The position numbers and the translations under genes are program-made. A stretch of 5,857 nt of DNA. Source: Peribacter sp964404805 (GTDB lineage Bacteria > Patescibacteriota > Gracilibacteria > Peribacterales > Peribacteraceae). The stretch spans positions 1 through 5,857 of the forward strand of contig CAYOLJ010000075.1 of NCBI GenBank assembly GCA_964404805.1, given 5' to 3'. The notes under the pieces are model-generated. The model was given only the letters and a program-made list of their open reading frames with translations. It searched no databases and was not told where the DNA came from. Positions 1 through 4,802 of this stretch are shown here, one piece after another. Each line of letters starts with the position of its first letter. Within the stretch, counting starts at the first letter, position 1.

Positions 1-46
1 GTAACAAGGTATCCGTAGGAGAACCTGCGGATGGAACACTTCCTTA
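1..46 (+). rRNA. rrs: 16S ribosomal RNA, 3' end (partial)
   Basis: The window opens with the universally conserved GTAACAAGG that precedes helix 45 of small-subunit rRNA. Helix 45 is intact: ATCCGTAGG (11-19) pairs with CCTGCGGAT (24-32) around an AGAA loop (20-23). The two loop adenines that RsmA/KsgA dimethylates in other bacteria are present (22-23). The first loop base is A where E. coli has G1516. The tail reads GGAACACTTCCTTA (33-46), against the usual GGATCACCTCCTTA. In E. coli numbering this gives U1532A and C1536U, and the second change falls in the anti-Shine-Dalgarno core. The mature 3' end is placed at 46 by analogy with E. coli A1542. The rest of the gene lies upstream of the window. 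Confidence 0.95.
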
Positions 47-93
47 CCAGGGAATTTCTCTGGCCCGACATTTTCTTTTAGAAAGTGTACGGG
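47..93 (+). other. Tandem hairpins directly after the 16S 3' end
   Basis: Two stem-loops follow the 16S tail without a gap. The first (47-63) pairs CCAGGGA with TCTCTGG around a three-base loop, with one G-T wobble. The second (64-93) pairs CCCG plus ACATTTTC with GAAAGTGT plus CGGG around a TTTTA loop, with one wobble and one bulged A at 89. They are probably part of the 16S precursor trailer and may guide 3'-end maturation. The 5' leader that would normally pair with a trailer is outside the window, so a long-range processing stem cannot be checked. Confidence 0.5.
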
Positions 94-217
94 AACGCAT
101 GCGCTGGCAGTGCCCTATTGGCCATCATGCATTTCGATTGCCCGGGAGCGCACCGATGTCCCCTTAAACGGGGTCACCGACCGGAAGACTTCTCTACTCT
201 GCAATGGTGTGATTTGT

Positions 218-274
218 CATGGAAGGACAACCTGCGGTTTTCCTTCCATGAACCATCCTTTCCCTAAATGGTTC
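218..274 (+). repeat. Strong inverted-repeat hairpins in the 16S trailer
   Basis: CATGGAAGGA (218-227) is exactly complementary to TCCTTCCATG (241-250). Inside that stem, AACC (229-232) pairs with GGTT (236-239), giving 14 base pairs with a single C/T mismatch. A second hairpin follows at once, with GAACCAT (250-256) pairing with ATGGTTC (268-274). In RNA this would be a stable structured region, either an RNase III-type processing site or the body of a small RNA. The apical part AGGACAACCTGCGG (224-237) matches the helix 45 segment of the upstream 16S (17-30) at 13 of 14 positions. Confidence 0.6.
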
Positions 275-280
275 GGCTCC

Positions 281-301
281 ACCCCGCAGCAAGTGCGGGG
301 T
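281..301 (+). other. GC-rich hairpin before the rRNA terminator
   Basis: ACCCCGC (281-287) and GCGGGGT (295-301) form a perfect seven-pair stem with a seven-base loop. No T-run follows it, so it is not a terminator by itself. It stands 15 bases before the real terminator and probably adds to the folded 3' end of the rRNA transcript. Confidence 0.5.
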
Positions 302-316
302 TCGCCGGTTAGTTTC

Positions 317-341
317 ATTGCGCGCTTCGCGACAATTTTTT
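317..341 (+). terminator. Intrinsic terminator of the 16S transcript
   Basis: ATTG and CGCG (317-324) pair with CGCG and CAAT (328-336) around a CTT loop, with one bulged A at 332. The stem is followed by a run of T bases through 341. This is a standard Rho-independent terminator reading on the plus strand. The opposing minus-strand gene has its stop codon at 343-345, right against it, so the rRNA transcription unit appears to end here. No tRNA-like or 23S-like sequence lies between the 16S end and this terminator. Confidence 0.75.
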
Positions 342-342
342 A

Positions 343-606
343 TTATTTGTGATGAGGAAGCTGGATCAATTGAACAAGAAAACCAATGGAAAGCAGAGCT
401 AAGCCGATAGCAAACAAATACGGATGTTTTATTGTGATGTCACATTGGTGAGTAGAAATTTTCTCTGCCCCATTCTTAATAAGATTATTAACGCACTCCC
501 CATCAACATTCTCATTAATCGGAAACAACGAGGCAAAAGCCATAAGCAGAGATCCGACGAATACAGATATCAAACCCGACATCTGGAATAATTTGCGACT
601 CTCCAT
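343..606 (-). CDS. Small two-helix membrane protein, function unknown
   Basis: An 87-residue protein that I do not recognise. Two hydrophobic segments are clear: about residues 10-29 (GLISVFVGSLLMAFASLF region) and 62-82 (PYLFAIGLALLSIGFLVQL region). They are joined by a polar loop of about 30 residues containing Cys38 and Cys55. The first segment follows a short basic N-terminus (ESRK), so both ends are probably cytoplasmic and the loop outside; if so, the two cysteines could form a disulfide. The start is an ATG with no Shine-Dalgarno site, and the upstream sequence is AT-rich. The gene is convergent with the 16S unit and looks more AT-rich than its neighbours, which might reflect a different origin. 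It could still be a chance reading frame, but the membrane topology argues for a real gene. Confidence 0.6.
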   Translation of the reverse strand: MESRKLFQMSGLISVFVGSLLMAFASLFPINENVDGECVNNLIKNGAEKISTHQCDITIKHPYLFAIGLALLSIGFLVQLIQLPHHK

Positions 607-652
607 GGAAATTAACTCTAATACTGTCTTTTATAGTATGCAAAATATGGAG

Positions 653-711
653 AGGACCCGCCGCCACGGGGGGCTTGCCCTGAACGAGCGTAGCGAGTCG
701 AATGGGTGAAG
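653..711. repeat. GC-rich dyad-containing intergenic element
   Basis: This block follows AT-rich sequence abruptly and consists of GC-rich pieces with partial self-complementarity. CCCGCCGCCACGGGGGG (657-673) is one G away from a clean CCCGCCG/CGGCGGG stem. CCCTGAACGAGCGTAGCGAGTCGAATGGG (678-706) has short complementary ends, and its form recalls dispersed intergenic palindromes of the CCCTGAGCG...TCGAAGGG type that I associate with many bacterial genomes. No coding potential is convincing. It may be a decayed member of a dispersed repeat family; only a whole-genome comparison could show that. Confidence 0.3.
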
Positions 712-745
712 AGGAGGGCCCTGCTGCTCTTTTGTCGATGTTCTT

Positions 746-784
746 AACCTCTCCCCCTATCCCCCTCTCCAACAGAGAGGGGGA
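746..784 (+). repeat. REP-like palindromic element, first copy
   Basis: It starts with AACCTC and contains a perfect ten-pair stem, TCCCCCTCTC (760-769) with GAGAGGGGGA (775-784), around a CAACA loop. A related element lies in the opposite orientation at 822-864. The shared layout (AACCTC, C-rich arm, then hairpin) is typical of REP-type repeats that are moved by RAYT transposases, but no such transposase is in the window. On transcription it would form a stable hairpin. It lacks a T-run, so a terminator role is unlikely. Confidence 0.55.
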
Positions 785-821
785 ATGTGTATGTTTGTGA
801 TTGTGAGACTGTTCAAGAAAC

Positions 822-864
822 CCTCCCCTTCCTCTCTGGAGGAAGGGGCCGGGGGATGGAGGTT
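822..864 (-). repeat. REP-like palindromic element, second (inverted) copy
   Basis: Read on the minus strand it begins with AACCTC (864-859), continues with a C-rich arm, and ends in a perfect ten-pair hairpin: CCCCTTCCTC (825-834) with GAGGAAGGGG (839-848), loop TCTG. The layout copies the element at 746-784 but faces the other way, about 40 bases apart. Together they form a composite of about 119 bases bounded by AACCTC and GAGGTT, which is REPIN-like. The hairpin arms differ in sequence between the copies but each is perfectly self-complementary, as expected if structure is what is conserved. Confidence 0.55.
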
Positions 865-891
865 ATGAAAGAGAAAGTAGGGATCATCCCT

Positions 892-918
892 TTGACTGCC
901 CGATTTGAGGTGTACACT
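892..918 (+). promoter_or_regulatory. Candidate promoter for the 942 gene
   Basis: TTGACT (892-897) is one base from the sigma-70 -35 consensus, and TACACT (913-918) is a fair -10. The 15-base spacer is short. Transcription would start near 925, giving a leader of about 17 bases before the ATG at 942, with no Shine-Dalgarno site in it. It lies just after the REP-like pair. Confidence 0.4.
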
Positions 919-941
919 CTCGCACTTCCCAAAATATTCTC

Positions 942-1307
942 ATGCCAAACGAAAAGCCCCAAGCCCCAACCATCGTCCAGCCTGATCCCAATAACGAAGC
1001 GGAGACAAAGCTGGCTTATGCACTCCAAATCCTCATGCAAGGTAACAGCTATTTCACTTCAGAAGCCGACGAGCAGGTAGATACGCTCAGAGCCGTTCAA
1101 GAGGAGGGATTGCTGGCACAAACGCGCGCAGAATTCCGCGACAATGTTCTGGCGGTCGTGGTACCGATACTCGAACAACGCCCACCGATCGAACTCACTC
1201 ATGGTAATCCCAAGCTGAAGGAACTATTGGTAAATATGCACGCGCGGCAGAAGAGAGAGCTCATCCAAGCGCTAAGAAGTGCGCATTCGGCACTTAACCA
1301 ACGCTGA
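942..1307 (+). CDS. Hypothetical protein, 121 residues
   Basis: I do not recognise this protein. It has a proline-rich, probably disordered N-terminus (residues 2-18), then a mostly helical body with charged heptad-like stretches (about 20-80) and a basic C-terminal helix (about 91-118). It has no signal peptide, membrane segment or cysteine, so a cytoplasmic protein is likely. The start ATG is preceded by AAAATATTCTC, with no Shine-Dalgarno site. The stop is TGA. The next gene begins 38 bases downstream on the same strand with no terminator between them, so the two may be co-transcribed. No motif suggests a function. Confidence 0.7.
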   Translation: MPNEKPQAPTIVQPDPNNEAETKLAYALQILMQGNSYFTSEADEQVDTLRAVQEEGLLAQTRAEFRDNVLAVVVPILEQRPPIELTHGNPKLKELLVNMHARQKRELIQALRSAHSALNQR

Positions 1308-1345
1308 GCGGACTTAAATGGTTTCGCCTTCTCTTTTTCGCCCCT

Positions 1346-1705
1346 ATGAACGAATCTGCAGGAAAAGTATATGGCATTGAAAGACAAGTATCAGAAATGC
1401 ACGGTAAAGATTTGCCCGTCGAGAAAATTGGGGCTCTTTTGGATGCCGCAAGAAGATTGTACTTGCGACAAGTGGACCCAAATAGATTGTGCCCTGTAAC
1501 GGGGCAACCCCGAGGTCCGCTAGTCGAATGGAATGAAGTAATCTTACCGTTTGATGGTGGTCTTCTGGAGCGTCTGGAAACGGCCATTGAAACGCTTGAA
1601 CGTGCATTTAATGGGAGTAATCCCGATGATCCAGCATTGATGAAAAAGGGGCTGGCACGCGTACCAACAGAAAAAGAATACTGGGAATGGATCGAGAATA
1701 TGTAA
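1346..1705 (+). CDS. Hypothetical protein, 119 residues
   Basis: I do not recognise this protein. Visible features are a helical N-terminal half (about residues 23-42, LPVEKIGALLDAARRLYL), a central LCPVTGQPRGPL motif (48-59) with the only cysteine (Cys49), a short strand-like stretch EVILPF (64-69), and a C-terminal half with an acidic helix (74-88) and an aromatic end (EYWEWIENM). It is soluble, with no signal peptide. The start ATG follows a polypyrimidine stretch ending in CGCCCCT and has no Shine-Dalgarno site. No good promoter is seen in the 38-base gap after the 942 gene, which suggests a shared transcript. The stop is TAA. Confidence 0.7.
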   Translation: MNESAGKVYGIERQVSEMHGKDLPVEKIGALLDAARRLYLRQVDPNRLCPVTGQPRGPLVEWNEVILPFDGGLLERLETAIETLERAFNGSNPDDPALMKKGLARVPTEKEYWEWIENM

Positions 1706-1732
1706 AGAATAGTGTGATTTCGAAAAGGAGCA

Positions 1733-1761
1733 TTGACCGCCAGACGACCCTCTCCTATAAG
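1733..1761 (+). promoter_or_regulatory. Promoter placed for a leaderless transcript of the 1768 gene
   Basis: TTGACC (1733-1738) and TATAAG (1756-1761) are each one base from the sigma-70 consensus and are separated by exactly 17 bases, the optimum. The -10 ends only six bases before ATG (1768-1770). The expected transcription start, about seven bases after the -10, coincides with the A of the ATG. This is the geometry of leaderless mRNAs. Confidence 0.65.
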
Positions 1762-1767
1762 TCCCCT

Positions 1768-2145
1768 ATGCCAGCCCTAGACGAACTGCCGGATGGCGAC
1801 GGAGAGAACCTCCCCTCGGGAAATTTTGTCCCGAACTTACCGACACTCAGAACATTCACAAGCGATCTGCACGAAACAATCGTCTCTCAGATACTCGATG
1901 GACGAACACAATACTGCGAAATCCTCGATGGAAGACGGGTCATCTTCCAGTTACCGCGCAAAGAACAATTGTATGATTTTATCTCTGTTCAAAACGAAGA
2001 AAACAACGCCCTTGGCATCGTGTTGATGATCCCGAGCACACAACCTCGTCATGATGGGGAATACGAATACCACACAAGAACGTTTGAGTATGAACCGCCG
2101 CAACAGCCCGACACATCCTACCTGCCCGCTTTTTCCCAAAACTGA
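1768..2145 (+). CDS. Hypothetical protein, 125 residues
   Basis: I do not recognise this protein. The N-terminus is acidic and proline/glycine-rich (residues 1-26). The core (about 30-92) mixes helices and strands, with ILDGR occurring twice (42-46 and 52-56), a RRVIFQL strand and an ALGIVLMIP strand. The C-terminus is polar and proline/tyrosine-rich. It has one cysteine (Cys50) and no membrane segment. An in-frame ATG at 1687 would add 27 residues and overlap the previous gene. I prefer 1768 because a well-spaced promoter sits directly upstream and would put the 1687 start outside the transcript. The last 28 bases overlap the end of the minus-strand sufD-like gene. Confidence 0.65.
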   Translation: MPALDELPDGDGENLPSGNFVPNLPTLRTFTSDLHETIVSQILDGRTQYCEILDGRRVIFQLPRKEQLYDFISVQNEENNALGIVLMIPSTQPRHDGEYEYHTRTFEYEPPQQPDTSYLPAFSQN

Positions 2146-2933
2146 GAGAGATGTGTAAGTAATGGAGCATCGTGGATATTTTCAAGCAGATCACTTAAAA
2201 ACCCTTCAATGAAAAGCTTTCGCGCCTTTTTTGCCGTGATCCCTCTGCTTGCGAAGTAGAAAAAATCTTCAGGATGGATATGCGAAACCGAAGCCGAATG
2301 ACTGGCCCGCACATCGTGCGTTCCGACATCCAATGAAGGGATCGTATCGGCACGAGCGGTGGGATCTAAGAGGAGTATCTTCTCTGTCAGATGCGCCTGC
2401 GTGCCCGATGCCTTGGGGCCGATTTCAACAGACCCGTTGCAGGTGATATTTGCCTTCTCCTCTGCAACGCCACGCATCGTCACATCGCCCCGACCATCTT
2501 TGGCCGAAAAGATATTCCGCGCAGAGAGCTGACATTTCGTCATTCCCCGACCATGGATAATCCAATCGATGGAGCTTTCGCCACCTACGCCTTTCACTTC
2601 CGATACGGTGTCGTGTATGCAGGACCCATGTGTGACATTGAGTAGATGAAGTCGTGCCCCTGTAGCCACAGTGATGTGTTGAGAGATGTTCGTACTCTTT
2701 TTCCCGTTCCACACAAAAACAATTGCGAGAGAGGCGCGTGGCTCCAGTGCTATCTCCAGAACAAGATGGGCACCTGGGGTAGCGCAGGTTACGAAAAGTG
2801 TATTTTTACTTTCGCGCTTGGCCGTAACCTGCAAGGTAGGATGACTACGCGAAAGCGTGAAGCAGAAGGGCTCTTTGGTCTTCCCTCTCACGATCATCTT
2901 CTGCGCCGTACCTGAAGATTTCGCCTTCTGCAT
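2118..2933 (-). CDS. sufD: SufD-like Fe-S cluster assembly scaffold, short form
   Basis: A SufB/SufD-family protein of 271 residues. SufD normally pairs with SufB, and with the ATPase SufC forms the SufBC2D complex that builds Fe-S clusters in the cytoplasm. The beta-helix core and the family's C-terminal signature are clear: LLLDPTARADTIPSLDVG (187-204), then VRASHSASVSHIHPEDFFYFASRGI (208-231) and a helical end. His212 in the ASH motif matches the position I assign to the catalytically important SufD His360 of E. coli. Known SufD proteins are usually near 400-450 residues; here the N-terminal helical domain is missing, so this is a minimal SufD. Identity as SufD rather than a second SufB rests on the short length and on the distinct sufB gene nearby. 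The ATG at 2933 is chosen; a TTG at 2963 would add ten residues. No Shine-Dalgarno site is present, and sufC is not adjacent. Confidence 0.8.
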   Translation of the reverse strand: MQKAKSSGTAQKMIVRGKTKEPFCFTLSRSHPTLQVTAKRESKNTLFVTCATPGAHLVLEIALEPRASLAIVFVWNGKKSTNISQHITVATGARLHLLNVTHGSCIHDTVSEVKGVGGESSIDWIIHGRGMTKCQLSARNIFSAKDGRGDVTMRGVAEEKANITCNGSVEIGPKASGTQAHLTEKILLLDPTARADTIPSLDVGTHDVRASHSASVSHIHPEDFFYFASRGITAKKARKLFIEGFLSDLLENIHDAPLLTHLSQFWEKAGR

Positions 2934-2934
2934 G

Positions 2935-2946
2935 TCCGTGCACGGA
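2935..2946. promoter_or_regulatory. 12-bp palindrome at the sufD start codon
   Basis: TCCGTGCACGGA is perfectly self-complementary and ends one base before the sufD ATG (2933 on the minus strand). It could be a repressor site, a small hairpin that masks the start, or chance. No matching site was noticed elsewhere in the window. Confidence 0.25.
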
Positions 2947-2950
2947 ATAC

Positions 2951-2978
2951 TTGCTAAGTACAAAAACTAGTCTAAAAT
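2951..2978 (+). promoter_or_regulatory. Candidate promoter for the 3006 gene
   Basis: TTGCTA (2951-2956) and TAAAAT (2973-2978) are separated by 16 bases. Transcription would start near 2985, leaving a pyrimidine-rich leader of about 20 bases before the ATG at 3006. The site lies in the short divergent gap shared with sufD. Confidence 0.4.
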
Positions 2979-3005
2979 CTCCTTTGTTCCCTCCACCACA
3001 ATAGC

Positions 3006-3341
3006 ATGGTCTCTACCGCGCCGAACGAAGATATCGATCCCCATCACCTCGCACGTGTCGAACAGATGCGTCAGGAAGATAATCAAACGCCAGATCCTGA
3101 AGCGAGCCGCACATTGAGCGGACAGGAGGTAGTGGAACAAGAATCGCGTAAGCTATCCATACTCCTCACGCAATTTCGCGGGCACCCGGACTCCGATCAT
3201 CGCACCTACGAACAATTGCGTGCCGAGGTCGAAGCTCTTCAGGGTCAAGCTGAACAGGCTACAGAGCACAATGCGCAATTCGTGCTCGCAGAAAACATGC
3301 GAGAAGTGAGTCTTCGTATCCAATACAGGCTCGCTGCCTAG
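3006..3341 (+). CDS. Hypothetical protein, 111 residues, between sufD and sufB
   Basis: I do not recognise this protein. It is acidic, glutamine- and glutamate-rich, has no cysteine or membrane segment, and is probably almost all helical. Residues 41-57 and 66-104 look amphipathic, with coiled-coil character around TYEQLRAEVEALQGQAEQ (67-84). The first 40 residues are polar and likely disordered. It runs on the plus strand, divergent from sufD and convergent with sufB, whose stop codon lies 22 bases beyond its own, with no terminator visible in that gap. The start ATG follows CACAATAGC and has no Shine-Dalgarno site. Position alone suggests no certain link to Fe-S assembly. Confidence 0.65.
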   Translation: MVSTAPNEDIDPHHLARVEQMRQEDNQTPDPEASRTLSGQEVVEQESRKLSILLTQFRGHPDSDHRTYEQLRAEVEALQGQAEQATEHNAQFVLAENMREVSLRIQYRLAA

Positions 3342-3363
3342 TTACGCGAATCTGAATAGCTGC

Positions 3364-4752
3364 TCATCCTACTGAGCCCTCCATCTCCATTTCGATGAGA
3401 CGGTTCATTTCGACGGCATACTCTAACGGAATCTGCTGCATGATCGGCTCCACAAACCCTCGCACAATCATCGTCTTGGCCTCTGGTTCACTCAATCCAC
3501 GGGACATGGCGTAAAAGAGATCTTCTTCTGAGAGTTTGCCCACTGTTGCCTCATGCGCGATGGTCGCATCATCAGTGCCAATCTGCAGATCCGGGAAAGT
3601 GGCGGTGCTGCTTTTCGCATCCAGAAGGAGCGCATCACACTGAATGCTCGCCGTGGTGTCTTTCGCCTCGGGTGCGACTTTTAGAAGCCCCCTGTATACC
3701 GTCCGTCCTCCGTCTCTACTCACAGATTTACTCACTACGACACTCGACGTGTGCGCAGCGAGGTGAATGACTTTGGCGCCCGTATCCTGCCACTGGCTTT
3801 TGCCGGCCATGGCCAGCCCCAGATGTTCGCAGTGTGCACCCTCACCCGTGAGCACGGAACAGGGATACAACATGGTGACACCGCTCCCCAGATTTCCTCC
3901 CACCCATTCCATAGTGGCTTCGCGCTCAACAATCGCCCTCTTTGTATTGAGGTTGTAGGTATCCTGGCTCCAGTTCTCGACCGAGGAATAGCGCATGCGT
4001 GCTCCAGGTTTGACGAAGATCTCAACACATCCCGCATGCAGCGATGGACTGCCGTACTTTGGCGCGGAGCAGCCCTCGATGTAATGCGCCTGCGCCCCCT
4101 CTTCCACAATGATGAGCGTATGTTCGAATTGCCCCATGCCACGCGCGTTCATACGAAAGTATGATTGCAGCGGCTCAAATACCTCTATGCCGGTCGGCAC
4201 GTAGAGGAATGTCCCTCCGCTCCATACAGCACCGTGCAGTGCGGCGAACGCATGATCCGTCGGATGCACGCAGCGCATGAAGTGCTCACGCACGAGATCG
4301 GGGTGCGTGCGCACCGCTTCGTCCATATCAAGAAAGATTACACCTCGCTCCTCCCACTCCTCCTTGAGACGATGGTAGATCACGTCACTCTCGTACTGCG
4401 CGCCGGAACCTCCCAGCATCTGGTACTCCGCCTGAGGAATCCCCAATCGTTCGTAGATACGACGAATATCGTCGGGGATTTCAGCCCAATCATCCGTCTG
4501 TGCAACGCCTGGGCTGGCATAGAAGAGAATGCGCTCGAGATCGAGACCTGAGAGATCCGGACCCCACAGAGGCAGAGCAAATTTCTTGAAGAGCCGCAGG
4601 CACTTCAGCCGATGCTGGAGCATCCATTGTGGCTCACCTTTCTCCTCACTGATCCGACGCACCAATGCCTCACTAAGCCCGCGCTTGAGACCCTTCGCAT
4701 AGAGAGTGGGGTTGGGAATCTCAAGGACGGCGTGCGACGTGGAGCGAGACAT
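3364..4752 (-). CDS. sufB: Fe-S cluster assembly scaffold SufB
   Basis: A full-length SufB of 462 residues, close to the 465 or so of Bacillus-type SufB. SufB is the cytoplasmic scaffold that receives sulfur and iron and, with SufC and SufD, assembles Fe-S clusters. In order I see the N-terminal EPQWMLQHRLK (40-50), LPLWGPDLS (60-68), GAQYESDVIYH (117-127), AALHGAVWSGGTFLYVP (170-186), MGQFEHTLIIVEEGA (206-220), YIEGCSAP (224-231, Cys228), AGKSQWQDTGAKVIHL (316-331), HTSSVVVSKSVSRDGG (334-349), AHEATVGKLSEEDLFY (399-414, His400) and the terminal EYAVEMNRLIEMEMEGSVG (444-462). The pattern resembles the Firmicutes/archaeal SufB type. The position of E. coli Cys405 carries Ser here (KSSTATFP, 380-387), as I recall for Bacillus SufB too. 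The ATG start has no Shine-Dalgarno site. Confidence 0.97.
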   Translation of the reverse strand: MSRSTSHAVLEIPNPTLYAKGLKRGLSEALVRRISEEKGEPQWMLQHRLKCLRLFKKFALPLWGPDLSGLDLERILFYASPGVAQTDDWAEIPDDIRRIYERLGIPQAEYQMLGGSGAQYESDVIYHRLKEEWEERGVIFLDMDEAVRTHPDLVREHFMRCVHPTDHAFAALHGAVWSGGTFLYVPTGIEVFEPLQSYFRMNARGMGQFEHTLIIVEEGAQAHYIEGCSAPKYGSPSLHAGCVEIFVKPGARMRYSSVENWSQDTYNLNTKRAIVEREATMEWVGGNLGSGVTMLYPCSVLTGEGAHCEHLGLAMAGKSQWQDTGAKVIHLAAHTSSVVVSKSVSRDGGRTVYRGLLKVAPEAKDTTASIQCDALLLDAKSSTATFPDLQIGTDDATIAHEATVGKLSEEDLFYAMSRGLSEPEAKTMIVRGFVEPIMQQIPLEYAVEMNRLIEMEMEGSVG

Positions 4753-4802
4753 GATTGTTAGTGGAGTCTACGGGATTGGAATGGATGAGAGAACAAGGAT
4801 CC

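Noticed and set aside
46..341. tRNA (Ile or Ala) in the rRNA spacer
   Set aside because: GGTTCGGCTCC (270-280) faintly recalls a T-arm, but no acceptor stem, anticodon arm or correct T-loop surrounds it.
85..352. Two plus-strand open frames after the 16S end
   Set aside because: They run through the hairpin-rich trailer and into the terminator, have unlikely protein composition, and are best explained as chance frames in structured RNA.
740..866. CRISPR array
   Set aside because: Only two related units, in inverted orientation and with imperfect identity; CRISPR repeats are direct and near-identical.
515..1080. Open frames crossing the repeat region on both strands
   Set aside because: They run through the GC-rich palindromes, use GTG or TTG starts, and clash with the better-supported membrane gene and the 942 gene.
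1687..1767. Upstream ATG that would extend the 1768 gene by 27 residues
   Set aside because: It overlaps the previous gene, and the well-spaced promoter at 1733-1761 lies inside the extension.
2934..2963. TTG start adding ten residues to the SufD-like protein
   Set aside because: All other genes here start with ATG, an ATG is available at 2933, and the extra residues are not part of the family's conserved region. It remains possible.
3546..4551. Several long open frames opposite or alongside sufB
   Set aside because: They are shadow frames of a strongly conserved SufB coding sequence; their translations resemble no family and have odd composition.
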